64,000 nucleotides of DNA, taken from the NCBI GenBank assembly GCA_016165875.1, contig JABBOT010000013.1, positions 14,460,014 through 14,524,013 of the forward strand, written 5' to 3'. The notes under the pieces are model-generated. The model was not told the origin of the DNA and did not search any database. It saw only the letters and a program-made list of their open reading frames with translations. Position numbers and translations under genes: made by a program. Source of the stretch: Acanthopleura granulata. Lineage: Eukaryota; Mollusca; Polyplacophora; Chitonida; Chitonidae. Shown one piece after another: positions 11,461 to 23,169 of this stretch. The stretch's first letter is position 1. Each line of letters opens with the position of its first letter.

Positions 11461-11900
11461 GAAGTTGTGAGTGTATAGAGCATAATAAATTATGTCTAAT
11501 TACCTTCGATGATGTTTTTAGATCTTTTTCCAACTAAATTAAATGCAGTCAAATAATCTGATTGTATGGTGGGCTTAGAGGCCTTATAGAACACGCTCTG
11601 GAACAATGACGTCACACATTCCTTTTAGGTCCTAAACAGCCTCTGATTGTTATATTTCCATGTTAGATACAGGTGTAGTACCTAGAACGTAAACCACGTA
11701 AACCTGAGGCTATTTAGCAGCTAAAAAGAATGTGTGACGTCACTGTTCCTCAGCGTGTTCAATGTGATCCATAAAGCCCACCATACACTCATTCCATTTG
11801 ACTGCGTTTAATTTCGTCAAGAAAAAAAAATATATAAAAAAAAATCAGTGAAAGTATTTGACATACAGTTTTTTATGCTCTATTCGCCAACCACAACTTT
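11461..11900. mobile_element. Palindromic element (MITE-like) of about 440 bp
   Basis: The two halves are reverse complements over more than 180 bases each, with moderate divergence. Matching pairs include GAAGTTGTG/CACAACTT at the ends, TAGAGCATA/TATGCTCTA, TGCAGTCAAAT/ATTTGACTGCG, GTATGGTGGGCTT/AAGCCCACCATAC and GACGTCACACATTC/GAATGTGTGACGTC. The arm ends repeat once more at about 11950-11985 on the right, where AACCACAACTTC recurs. No transposase is encoded. I infer a non-autonomous foldback-type DNA transposon; each arm carries a TGACGTCA-type palindrome. Confidence 0.85.
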
Positions 11901-12599
11901 TCGCCACGATATGGCTGAAATATTGCCCTGAAAAATAAGCCATAATCACTCATTTACTCTAACCACAACTTCATTTTTGAGTGGCCTTTCACTTTAACTT
12001 CCTTTTAGACATATTAGAAGTATTAAATTGTTTCACAGTGTTATACACTTAAATGTTTTAGAGTTGGTGGCCTTCTAATACTGTCACGACTGACTGAGAC
12101 TACAACCAGCGTGTGTGTGTTTAATAACATTTTAATGATTTTCTTGGGCTTTACGCTAAGGGTTGTTATACACATTCAGAATTAATCAGGTTAAGCTGCA
12201 CTGAGATGGTGTGATTTGCAGGATTACCAAGGCGTAGTATACAGTCAAAGTCGGAGAGTCATTTGATTTGCAGCGAATGCTACAAACTGCATGAAATGGA
12301 ACATTTGATCCGGGAATAAACTGTTGAGAAATTACATGAATGATATAGATCCATGCCTTTGTGTACCTGCCTTAAACAATAGAGACCTAGAAGTAAGTTT
12401 AGGTTTAAACTTGTTTCATAAGTGGGTAATAACGAAAATTGGACACTGTATAATGTATCACATTTCATGGTCGAACATACTTCAACATTATATAGGGCAT
12501 GTCAAGAGAAAATTTACAAAGCTCAGCATAGTTTATACCACGATTGTTATGAGGTGTATTTGAATCTTTGAGGTGAAATGAGGTGTTCTTAACAGTTCA

Positions 12600-12941
12600 A
12601 ATGGGGTTGACAGTGACAGTTTGTCAAAAAAAGGAAAGAAACTCTATGTTGGCTGGATATCAATGAAATTTTTCCCGGCCCTTTTCTTAGGGTAGATATC
12701 TATGTTGTTCAAAATGTTAAAGAGTTAGACTATGTAAATTATAGTATATCAGTTAATTATATACAGACTTTATCTTACTGGAAGAAACTGTTTTTCGTAA
12801 CTTTCTTTCATGGAATCAATTTTGTGTTTCTTGTTTGTCATGTTGGTTCCCAAGAAAGTGAAACACAGAATCTAAGAGTTGTTGACGCTTAGGCCAACCT
12901 TACGGGTGAAATCCCCAGCCTGCAGTCAACAATTCGAATGT
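12600..12941. other. Unannotated stretch
   Basis: AT-rich sequence with no convincing coding potential, SINE or tandem repeat. Confidence 0.5.
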
Positions 12942-13070
12942 TTATCACTTATTACTATTTGCTTTCCGGATAAATCGATTATCAAACCTCCTATCTCACA
13001 CACCAAACAGTTGATGGATAAAAGTGTGAAATTATGATAGATTTACTTAAAAATCAATAAAATAATTGTC
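12942..13070 (+). repeat. First copy of a 129-bp direct duplication
   Basis: Matches 13663-13793 almost base for base, for example TGCTTTCCGGATAAATCG, then ATCAAACCTCCTATC and ACACCAAACAGTTGAT. Spacing between copies is about 720 bp. Confidence 0.93.
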
Positions 13071-13662
13071 TATAAGCGTCGAATCAAACATTCGTATACC
13101 AGCCATCAACCAAAATTGGCGTTCCGGCTCAGTAATCCCAAATCCAATTTCCAAAACAACGTTTATAACACAAAGCACCAAGGAACTAAGAAAATATATA
13201 AAGAAGGAAATTAGGACGAATTAGTGCGAAGAAAAGCAGTCAAAGGAGTTTTGAATGATGACGGAAAGACGCGAGAAATGTTCTAGGTCAGAAAATTAAA
13301 TCAGTATCCATATCGTGTTCCAATATGGAACTCTTAAAATCCCAAGGAACTGTGCTCCTAACCCGCTGAGATACACCGAACCTTTTTCATCTATACCAGA
13401 CGATCAAGGTGAAACATACGACTACCCAGATGTTTAAAGCGCCATGAACTTTAAACCATAACGCCATGCTTTGTGTATTCTTGGTCTTCTTTCCATCACA
13501 TGAGTCTTTCATAGTTTTAAATCATATTCTGTTCTGTTCTTTGGCCGAGGGATTAGTTACATGTTGGGTATAATTGTAGACTTTGTGCTTTTGTATAAAC
13601 CTAAGAAATCGCATGACGTGTTACATGAGTTGACGTGTAATGACGAGAATAGAAATTGGACC

Positions 13663-13793
13663 TTATCACTTATTAATATTTGCTTTCCGGATAAATCGGT
13701 TATCAAACCTCCTATCTTGCACACCAAACAGTTGATTGATAAAAGTGTGAAATTATGATAGATTTACTTAAAAATCAAGAAAACAATTATGTC
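13663..13793 (+). repeat. Second copy of the 129-bp direct duplication
   Basis: Same sequence as 12942-13070 with a handful of substitutions. The copy lies at the end of a 65-codon open frame starting at 13561, so the frame could include it by chance. No terminal TG...CA or other transposon signature is visible at the copy edges. Confidence 0.93.
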
Positions 13794-13987
13794 TTGATCA
13801 TAAACAAAGGCCACGCCACAGAATCAGTTACATGCAAGACGTCTGAGCATTCACCATAGGATACATTGCAGTGCCTATTAGGCTCTTGTTTTTACGTGTT
13901 TTCTTTACATGTTTTGTCCATTTGTTGATTCATTTTAGTTGAAATAAATGTGATATCAGTTGAAAGTTTTTAATTTTTCATGTTGGT

Positions 13988-14420
13988 GGAGGGCACCAGG
14001 CTTTGTGATTTGATGACATGGTTTATGCTATAACCTGGTGTAGATCATCTTAAATCCATGATCTGGGAGACCATTGGAAGCGAAGTGCTGTTTTAGTAAG
14101 CGGAGGTGGTTTTGTTATTGGAAAATCTGATTATAATGCTCCTTAAATCGAAGGTCTGGGAGATAGGTGGAAAAAACTGTGCTAGGGGGTAAAATGCAAG
14201 GTGAANNNNNNNNNNNNNNNNNNNNNNNNNNNNNNNNNNNNNNNNNNNNNNNNNNNNNNNNNNNNNNNNNNNNNNNNNNNNNNNNNNNNNNNNNNNNNNN
14301 NNNNNNNNNNNNNNNNNNNNNNNNNNNNNNNNNNNNNNNNNNNNNNNNNNNNNNNGTAGCTGTGGATTTGGCACCATGCTAGTATTTGACAGATCTTCTG
14401 GGGGCATGAGCCTAGCAGTC
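13988..14420. repeat. Degenerate tandem repeat interrupted by an assembly gap
   Basis: The blocks CTTAAATCCATGATCTGGGA and CCTTAAATCGAAGGTCTGGG recur about 90 bp apart. Related GGATTTGGCACCATG/GGGCACCAGGCTTTGTGATT blocks lie on both sides of the Ns. A tandem repeat would explain why the assembler left a gap here. Confidence 0.45.
14206..14355. other. Assembly gap (150 Ns)
   Basis: An uninterrupted run of 150 N. The open frames drawn across it on either strand are artefacts. Confidence 1.
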
Positions 14421-16020
14421 TAGCCGAAGGTTGTGTGTCAGGCGTTGAGGAGCTTCTCTAACCACTTGGCCTACTAGGAAAATAGCAACCGCATTCTATC
14501 GAGAACTCCTCCAGATAAGAATAAGAGAGCTCTCACATGCACTTACAAGCCATAGGCGCAATGATATTCGCCACAAAAATGGGGAAGCATTTTAGACAGT
14601 TGAAGATTATAAAATTATAATCCCGTCGTCAAATTATCTTCAGAATTGCACGTGGAAGAAAGGTGAACCATATATCAGCAAAGAAAAACTAATGTGATTT
14701 GCACGATGTGGTCACAACATGGCGGCGCTCAGTAGTGTGACAACGAAACATATCCAGTCGTTGCATGATTCTGAATAAAAATATTGATTGCATGTGATCG
14801 AGTGACCTTACCGTTTGACCTCTGACATGGAGAAAAAAATGGCTCGTATGTATCTTAGAGTTGATATCTAGACGCAGGCCTGACAAAGAAAGTAAGATAA
14901 GTTCTATTTTAGGACGCGGAAAATAGGTGTGGGCCTACTTTGGTGGAAAAAATCTAGGTCAATTACATAACATATTGTCAAGGCGTGGATAACATTTTCT
15001 CTTTAGATTAGAGCTGTACCTTGTAAAGGATACTCTCGTAACTACTCAGATATCAACAGTCATACAGGCACGTCTGGCTAAGATAGGTTATGCAAACAGC
15101 CGTCGAACAACTTTGTGAAATCTGTGAACCGTTTGGCACAAAACGAGAGGCCGAGCAGATAAAGAAATCAATAACTTATCCAAGGGATTGGCGGGGCAGA
15201 TAAAAATAGTGCCGTTGGGAAGGGAGGGACGTTGGCTGGATAGTGTTTCCGGCTTGCTATTGTTGGGGTATCTGTGTCCCTCGTCCCGCGGTGCTGCTGT
15301 GCTCTATGCCGAGCAGTATCTCTCTTGTGTTTAATACATGTCCCACCCATTGTTATTCAACATTTCCTCACTCTCGATCATGTTTTTCATTTTCTTGGGT
15401 GTCTGTATACTTTGATAATGTTTTCCCTCACACATTTTCAAACCATCACCACCCCCCACCACCCCCAACCGAGACACACGCGCACCCCACCCCACCCCTC
15501 TTTCCTTTGTACCACCTAAAGTACATACAAACAGATTTCCTGAAAACTGCAAGTAACCTTTCAGAAACTGCACATAGTGTTGAGAATTTATGGCTCAAAA
15601 CCGTAATATTATGTTTCATGAACCTCTAGACATAGTAAGAAAATATTTTACCGGTAAAAAGAAAATATCCGAACAACAATACAGCTTTAAATGCTCCAAC
15701 TGGAAACAATGAATTTCTATGATTCCCTGAAATTGAACGCTATGTGAAAACTGAAGAACATGAAACATGGTTAAGATTTTTTATGCCGGAGTCTAAAAGC
15801 ATGTGAATATAAACAATGGTGTGTTTTGCCGTGTTTTCCAAAAACTGGTAAAGAGTGTATTTTCTGAGCCGGTACTTTATCTGGGTTCATATATATTCAT
15901 CTGGAAGAATACTGTCAAAAACACGAGCTGTTAGAGGTTCCTACAAAAAATTATCTGACTACACACAAAAATATACCGAAACGAAAAGTTTCGAACGCGT
16001 TTTACTCTTCAAAGAAGGAG
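14420..16020. other. Intergenic stretch, no gene recognised
   Basis: Contains a C-rich tract at about 15445-15500 (CACCACC and CCCCACCCC runs), which creates long but low-complexity frames on both strands. I see no exon with good splice sites or recognisable protein sequence. Confidence 0.5.
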
Positions 16021-16026
16021 CCAACG

Positions 16027-16238
16027 TGTCCGAGGAGGTCAGCGCGCCTCTCACAAGTGTGATCGCGGTGAGTTCAAGCCCAGCTCGCACTGGCTCCCAC
16101 TCAGGTAGTATGTGTGAATATCGTGCGGATGGTCGTGGACTTTCTCCGGGCTCTGCCTGGTTTCCTACCACCATAATGCTGGCCGCCGTCGTATAAATGA
16201 AATATTATTGAGCACGGTGTTAAAACGCCGAACAAAAT
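16027..16238 (+). mobile_element. Near full-length SINE with tRNA-like head
   Basis: The head 'GTCCGAGGAGGTCAGCGCG...GCGGTGAGTTCAAGCC' has A-box-like and B-box-like segments of an RNA polymerase III promoter. It is followed by the body (GTGCGGATGGTCGTGG, CCACCATAATGCTGGCCGCC) and the tail (GAAATATTATTGAGCACGG). The terminal AAAT repeats are degenerate. Confidence 0.9.
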
Positions 16239-16669
16239 TTTCAAAGAAATGCAAAGTGAACAGGGCGCAACGCAGTGTTGTACATCATAGGCTGCTTGAT
16301 ATATACACAGACACTGACTGGTCTTTTAACAAGAAGAAGATATATCCCACGAGAGGAAACTTGAATTTAGCTCACCATACGCAACACACAATGATGAGAC
16401 GAAAAGGTACACATATTATAGTTGCAAAAGCTGTAATATTCATCGGTGCACTTTTTTTACGTAATTGTATCAAAATCTGTTAAGGATGCTAGAACTCCCG
16501 TGGAGTGAAATTTGGTCAAATTTTTTTTAAAAATCACATCCTTACTCTCCATTTTTCTGTCGTTCCTCTCACTTAAAGTTGAAAAACAAATTCGAATTGT
16601 AAATACCTAAAATTAGATAAAAAGTACAGCATGTTGTGAGCCAAGGCAGTTTTGTTTTCTTAGTTCCCC

Positions 16670-16790
16670 CTGATTAGGGGGATGAGCTCTGAATCGGCGT
16701 TACCTTCTGTGAATAGACACACCACTGATAAATGTGTATTGCCTTCTGCTATAAACTGTGCATGGCTGCTTGTGCAGACTGCCCTAACAG
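16670..16790. repeat. Diverged dispersed repeat, copy 1
   Basis: Shares TCTG...AATAGACxC, TGTGTATT and TTCTG blocks in the same order with 45990-46070. Too diverged to classify. Confidence 0.3.
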
Positions 16791-17359
16791 ACCAATAAAC
16801 TAAAATAACAGCCTTAATCGCCACTGGGGGGATCGGTTTATAAACACATTCTACCAGGTTTTGCTTGGATATGTTGAGGTAAAACACCAATTTACCCTTT
16901 CATGAAGGATGATAAGTTTTAAAATTTAACATAAGTAGGTCGATATGTTTACATTTTAACTGGAGGCGGGATAATTCTTGATTAAAATTAATTTGCAAAC
17001 GAATTAATCACAAATTTTCGTCACACATAATGCTCCACCAGACATTTTGATCTTTCTCTCCCTTTCTATTTTTGAGATAGGTGAAAATACTTTCATTTCT
17101 CCTTCTTTTTTCAACATAATGCTATGAAACTTGGCACACATGTAGCTAAATACCTAAGCTAAAAAAAGGTTCCACAGATTTTTTAAAGATGTTAGTAAAA
17201 GAACATCAAAGTTTCTAAACTGAAAATCATCACTCAGAAAAATCTAAGGTGAATATTAACAATCTGTGAGACCATTTTTTTTAGTTTAAATAGTAAATTA
17301 TCCACTTTAGGAAGAAAAATTGGCGAAAAGATAGCAATAGCAATTTATAAAACAGCTCT

Positions 17360-17420
17360 TATGTTTTTTGTTTTTGTTTTTTTGTTTTTGTGTTTTGTTT
17401 TTTTTTTGTTTTTTTTTTTT
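17360..17420 (+). repeat. T-rich low-complexity tract
   Basis: About 60 bases of T runs broken by single G or C, running directly into the antisense SINE remnant at 17421. It may be that element's A-rich tail seen from the other strand. Confidence 0.8.
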
Positions 17421-17470
17421 AGCTGGGCTGGAACTCACAGCGATCGCACTGATGACAGGCATCGATAGAG
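17421..17470 (-). mobile_element. Antisense SINE head remnant
   Basis: On the minus strand, GCGATCGCTGTGAGTTCCAG matches the B-box part of the abundant SINE head. The body is missing. Confidence 0.6.
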
Positions 17471-17559
17471 CAGGGCATTTATATCCTGGGATGAATAAAA
17501 CCAGACCATGCAACGTCGACAACATAATACTTGAAGTTGACAAATGGTGATACATAACC

Positions 17560-18250
17560 CGCGAAATCCGGGCCTCTTGTCAATTTACCTCAGTTAGGGT
17601 TTTATTTTAACTCTTCGTGTACCTTACACCGCCCCTAGCACCACAATTTAAATAAATGTATCAGTAACGTTTTCTGCAATGTATTACATGCCAATAGTGT
17701 AGAAATATTCAAAATGCTGTTGTCATCACATTTAATAAACATTTATATGAAAACAATGCAAAACCGCCGGGATGCTTAGTATAGCAACAAAATCCTAGTT
17801 TTTGCAGGGAATACAACATAAAAGTCGGAAGTAGTAGCAATGGGAGGCCGCTAGAGCAAGTTTACCGTTTTACCTTGCTGAATTCTCGGTGAAACGTTTT
17901 TCATGCCAGGCTTATTGTTGTAGTGCTCCTATTCCCTGCCAAATGTAACATAACTGCTTCTTAAATGCAGTTCAGTATTCGATTTTTCATGTTAACTCAT
18001 TTTAAAACACCTTGAGCAATCCAAGGTTTGTGATAACCCTTTGGCTCTGTGTTAATCACAACAACGCATATGAACATGTTTTTCAAATGATTTGGGTTTG
18101 TTTCGTCATTTAAGTTTTTCTCTTATAATTTTTATGACATATCCCATAGTCTACATTTTGTGGTGCACGGAATAATGTTTCCATTTTTCAACGGTTTACC
18201 AAAATTGAATATAGAAATATGGTCAGTTGTACAGATCGACTGGTCATTGT
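17560..18250. other. Unannotated stretch
   Basis: AT-rich, with no recognisable gene, SINE or tandem repeat. Confidence 0.5.
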
Positions 18251-18364
18251 AAACTTATAGGTATATTATATATTAGGCTGCAGTTCTAGGATCTAGATAT
18301 ATATTCTGAATTAAGTTGCAGTCCTAATTTATAGGCATACTCTCAATTAAGCTGCAGTTCTGTG
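18250..18364 (+). repeat. 37-bp tandem repeat, about 3 diverged copies
   Basis: TATAGG-TAT-x-AATT-AGGCTGCAGTTCT is repeated three times with substitutions. Copies are anchored by CTGCAGTTCT, TTGCAGTCCT and CTGCAGTTCT. Confidence 0.75.
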
Positions 18365-19518
18365 TGAATTCTTGTTGGTTTGTGAAGCGAAACGAATTGA
18401 AGCAAGTGTCAAAGAATATCTTGGAGGGCAAAATATTTCGGGATTTTAAATTATTGACCAATTTTACAATCTCTCATGGTATAGTGCAATGCTTTTTTCC
18501 TGGTTCTAGTCTACATGGTTATATGTATATGTCTATGGTCTTTTTGTCCCTGCTCTCCCTATACAAAGGCTTTCGGAATCGCCAGTGTCATTAGACAGGT
18601 ACTAAAATACCCACCGAGTATAATCTCACAGAACGAGCTCCATGTCCTGTCGTTTTGTTGTGCATAGTGAAAATTGTCTGTAGGTCACTGAACATGAATA
18701 CTAAGTCTAATTTCAGTCAAATTTCTTATACTAATGACGGTAAAGGGACATTCTAAATTTATTATTTCAGTAATTTTCGAAACATAATAAAATTACCTCA
18801 ATGTACCTTTTGAAAACATGATATACTTCCTGATGAAAACCTACATATGATTGAAATTCACAAGTAGATATATTATGAAAATATCGGGCTTTATTTAGTT
18901 ACTTCTGCTCTCAGTCACGCAGACGACATTGTAGAAAGCTGTCAAGAAGTGTGGATTTACCATCTGTTGGTGTGGTGCACAGGGCATATACAATTGATTG
19001 TTGTATAACTTTCCGTTTATCCGTATATATTCTACTTATCAATATATCAATACCCTTGCCATATGGAGGATAAAACTGTGTCGGTTGAAAATGCCATATA
19101 TTGATAGTTGCATATCATGTCCTGATTTTCATGGAACAAAATATACAGTATCTTATAAGACAACTATAATGCAATTAACACTTGCTTGCTATACGTATTC
19201 TCTTGCAGAATTAGTAGGTCTACTTTCATGATTATATAGCGGTGTGGCCCACGTCTCCTATAGAACCAAGTCTCTAGTATACTGGATAAAACCGGTCCCA
19301 GCTGGATGGATGTGATTCGTACCTGGCCATGTCGCATACAGCTTTTTCACTTAGACATGGGAATGAAACCTACCTTTCTTGGAGTGAAGAGACGGCTAAC
19401 ACAGGCTAAAACAACAGCTGATTAAAGATCGCCGAATTCAGATGTACATGGTATCTATAATCCGTGCAGACAAATATACCAAGCAAGTTTAACGCCAACC
19501 AGTTTTAAAAACGCAGAC

Positions 19519-19691
19519 CTGTAAAGAGTTCGTGCGCTTCACTAAAATATAGGTCACACTTCTTCAGAGAAATTGCGTAGCCTGTTTCTGTTCGCCTGAT
19601 ATTTCTGCATACGGGTCCTTCATAGTATCCACCTATATAGACAGCGTACAGGTCTGTGTCACCACGGGAGTCGTTCTTCTCTCCATGGCTT
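19519..19691 (-). CDS. Possible internal exon, unrecognised
   Basis: On the minus strand the frame 'HGEKNDSRGDTDLYAVYIGG', then 'YYEGPVCRNIRRTETGYAIS' and 'LKKCDLYFSEAHELFT', is open between an in-frame TGA and a donor-like CAG|GTCTGC. The residue mix is unusually protein-like for this AT-rich region. It has no Met start and its acceptor is weak. I do not recognise it. Confidence 0.2.
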
Positions 19692-19749
19692 CATGCGTGA
19701 CGTCACTACCTCGCATGAATAGTGTTTGCTTTTCAGAATGAACATCTGT

Positions 19750-19900
19750 GGGAAGGTCCGCCTGCAACCTGCGGATGGTCGTGGGTTTTACCCCAGCTGT
19801 GCTCAGTTTCCTTTCACCATAATGCTGGACGTCGTGATATAAGTGAAATATCCTTGAGCAGGTCTACGGGGTAAAATGTCAATCAAACGAAAAAATAAAT
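19750..19900 (+). mobile_element. SINE, 5'-truncated
   Basis: Carries GGAAGGTCCGCCTGCAACC, GCGGATGGTCGTGGGTTTTA, CACCATAATGCTGGACG and a diverged tail with GAGCAGGTCTACGG inserted where GAGTACGG is normal. Confidence 0.85.
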
Positions 19901-20184
19901 TTCCCGTCAGATCGAGGCATAGGCATAGATACGCAAGTGCTTGTTTTGTTGCTTTTGTGCAGGTATATTTCTTCGATTTATTTGCACATCAGTAGGTTGC
20001 AGCAAGCGAGCTGTCAGCGGTTGCACAAAACACAGCGCCAATTCAATTAACAAAGTAACTGTCTGAGAGCTCGAAAACTAACCAAGCAAATCACAGGATC
20101 GTGTATTAGGTCAGGCCTGCTTCACGGCAACATATTCGTGATATGACCGAAATAATGTAATTGAAACCGACGTTGAGGTGCAAT

Positions 20185-20217
20185 CAACCCACCAACCAAC
20201 CAACCAACCAAACAACC
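20185..20217 (+). repeat. CCAA microsatellite
   Basis: About seven CCAA units, slightly interrupted at the ends. Confidence 0.85.
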
Positions 20218-20909
20218 TACCAAAGAATCAAACCACAAACGTTGCTCGAGACATAACAGCTGCCACACGTGAGGTCGAATCAATCTCCGCCAATAGTTCG
20301 GATCTCCGTAAGATGAAATTATACGTGCAGGTTTAATTTTTTTTTTGACAACGATGTTATGTTTTAACCAGAGTTTATGTATCTGTCCGTCACAAAACGT
20401 ACGGGGATTTGCGAAAGAAATTTACAGTGACCCGTTTTGCGAATAAGTGTAACGTTTCGCCAATCGTATAGCTACCAAGGCGACATATCTCCACGGTATG
20501 TGTCGTCATGGCAGTAGAAGTTTGACATACCTTACACCCTGTTTATGAAGCATCAGGACATTTTTGCAAAGACTAGCCTTGGGCTACGAAAAATGAGTCC
20601 ATTACATTCTTAAACTGCCCAGGACCCTGTTTCACCAAGCAATCGTAGGATAAGTTGATTGTAACTACCATGACAACCCATGTTAGAGAGATAGGTAGCC
20701 ATCGCAGTTACAAGCAACTTTTCCCACGAATGCTTTGTGGAGCAGTATCCAGGACTCGTTTCTTTTACAGATAGAATAGAAATGTAAAATATAGTCGCAT
20801 TGTCTGTAGTGGTTTGAAGAAGGCAGTGTTCCTAGGGCAGCAGAGCAGGCTGATATGACAGTAGGCAGATCTGTGCGTAGACTCGCACTGAACGGTAACG
20901 AGGTCCTTC

Positions 20910-21172
20910 CATTGGTGCGTTTTAAAAAACACGCGGCTCGAGAACTCGAGATGAGTGAAAACCACGCGAGATTAGTAATAATCTCGCAAGATTTTGTCGC
21001 GTTCTCGAGCCGCGTGGTTTTCAAAACATGCGCGGGGTATTTTGCAGCTGGAGAATACGAGAATCGAGAACGCGTGAAAATGTGCTAATTTCGCGCGGTT
21101 TTGCCTAATCTCGCATTCTCGGGTTCTCGAGTAGCGTGGTTTTTAAAGGGCGCGGTTCGAGAACGCGAGTGA
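20910..21172. repeat. Compound inverted repeat with CTCGAG motifs
   Basis: The block TTTTAAAAAACACGCGGCTC-GAGAAC (about 20919-20945) recurs inverted at 21001-21028, and again as GGTTCTCGAGTAGCGTGG at 21122-21139. A smaller hairpin CGAGATTAGTAATAATCTCG sits between the first two. The segment is CpG-rich against AT-rich flanks and encodes no protein. Confidence 0.8.
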
Positions 21173-22282
21173 CGCCATCCGTCTTCCATATCCGTGTCGT
21201 GCGTGTTGAAAAAATACATAGATAATTTTTCATGCAGATTTTTAAAAATTTTCTGCATAACTTTCACATGGGTGTGGGATTCCATGATGCAACCAGGTTT
21301 TACAGAGCAGTACGGAGTTCCTCCAATTACCGCATATACCACACGTTTTTACTGATAATTATATGCATGTCTCTCGCGCCTTATTCCGTTTGCAAATGAA
21401 AAGATAATTTGACCTGTTTATTCCCTTCCATTTTAACTAGTTGGGAATGGCGAAAAATGTGTTTTCTTACGTATATATTTGGGAATTTGTACATTTACGT
21501 ATCGTGTAATTTTCCAGCCATATCGTGGCGTTTTGCAGCATACTGTGGCTTTAGCCGTTTAAACGATGAAGTCAGTCATTATCATTATTTCTTTCTTTCT
21601 CTAATGTGAAAAACACTTAGTTCATAACAACTATATGTCACAAATCAATGAAACTTTAATTTTCATAGGTCTGTCGCCAACACTGACACAAACATGCAAC
21701 ATCCCGAAATGAAAGAATCGATACCAGAACACAAAAAAAATTGTACCTACAGATCGTGCATATGTATGCCAGCGGTTGCAGGCAAGCGCTCTTAACCATG
21801 CGACCATGCGCCCTTTCACATGATCATTTGAATATTAAGGGCTTTGCATTTATAGTACTACATGTTAAAATCGCCTGAGGCAAAATAACCAAAACCCGAA
21901 ACACGGGAATAAAGAGAGACATTACAGTCAACACACGCATGTATATTTTTGAATGTTAGTAAACACCTGCAAGTCGGCAAACATTTGGCCTATGTGATCA
22001 AGCGACAGACAGGCAGTATGAATAAATCAGGCGTCTCTCTCCCATTATTCAGAATCGCCTATGGAGTATGTATGCGAGTAGCTTTCTCGTACGGCCTCAA
22101 GGGACTGTACAGGAAAGGTTGCCACATCGACCATGCACTCTATTGAGCCAAGTGATCCCATGAACTGAGACCGTTTGAGACCAATTGCGACCTGTCTTTT
22201 CCCCGCCATTGTCTTCCGTGGTATACATGTACTTTCAGGGAACATTTTCAGCGGGGCAACGTTGCCGTACCTTGCCAGTGGA

Positions 22283-23164
22283 CTGAAGTTAGCACCACTT
22301 TCGTGTTTCGTTATTCGTTATTTGAATGTCAAATGACGTACTAGCACGTTTGTCGTTAATCGAATATAGAATAACGTGCTAGCACGACATTCGAATGTCG
22401 ACTAAGGTGCAGGCAGGTTTTTCGTTATTCGGGTACCGAATAATTGATTCATTGATTGATTGGTTGACAGTGGAACTGGTACTTATCTTCTTATTCGGAT
22501 CTCAACTCGGTTGCTTTTTGCTATTGGAATATCGAATATCCTGCTAGCTCTTGTTTCGTTATTCGAATGTCGAATAACGTTGCTAGTACGTTTTTAGTTA
22601 TTCGGGTCCCGAAAAATTGATTGATTGATAGATTGATTGACAGTTACAATGGAGTTGACACGTATTTCATTAATCTGATCTCACCTCTTACTTTTTTTTA
22701 TTGGAATATCTAATATCCTGCTAGCAGTTGTCTCGTTATTCGAATGTCGATTAACCAAAAGCGTGCTAGCACGATATTCGAATGTCGAATAACGAAAAAC
22801 GTACTAGCATGTTATTCGACATTCGACTAACAAAAAGTAAAACTGTAAAGGTACGAACAAGCGGATACGTGCCAGGTCCATCGTAACTATCAATCAATCA
22901 GATTCCGGATCTGAATAACGACAAACGTGCCATCACGTTATTCGATACTCGAATAACGAAAACGTGCTAGTACGTTATACGACATTCGAAGAGCAAAGAG
23001 TGTTGGAAAAAAAATAAGGAAATATATGCCAAATCCAATGTAACTGTTAATCAATCAATCAATTCAATCAATCGATCAATTTTTGGGCAACTGAGTAACG
23101 AAACATGAGCTAGCACGTTATTTGATATTCGAACAACGAAATATGAAAGTGGTGCTACCTTCAG
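22283..23164. mobile_element. Foldback element of about 880 bp
   Basis: The left end (CTGAAGTTAGCACCACTTTC) and the right end read in reverse (CTGAAGGTAGCACCACTTTC) match closely, and similarity continues inward over most of both arms. Each arm contains subunits of about 180-200 bp. In each, a TTATTCGAATGTCGAATAACG-type palindrome and GTGCTAGCACG alternate with a TTGATTGATTGA stretch and a GACAGTTACAATGG-like segment. No transposase frame is present and I could not identify a target duplication. The structure matches foldback-type non-autonomous DNA elements. Confidence 0.88.
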
Positions 23165-23169
23165 ATCGA

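Noticed and set aside
14093..14407. Open frames across the N run on both strands
   Set aside because: They consist mostly of undefined residues over the assembly gap.
15243..15629. Long plus-strand frame rich in His and Pro
   Set aside because: It follows a C-rich tract, is open on the other strand too, and has no recognisable motif.
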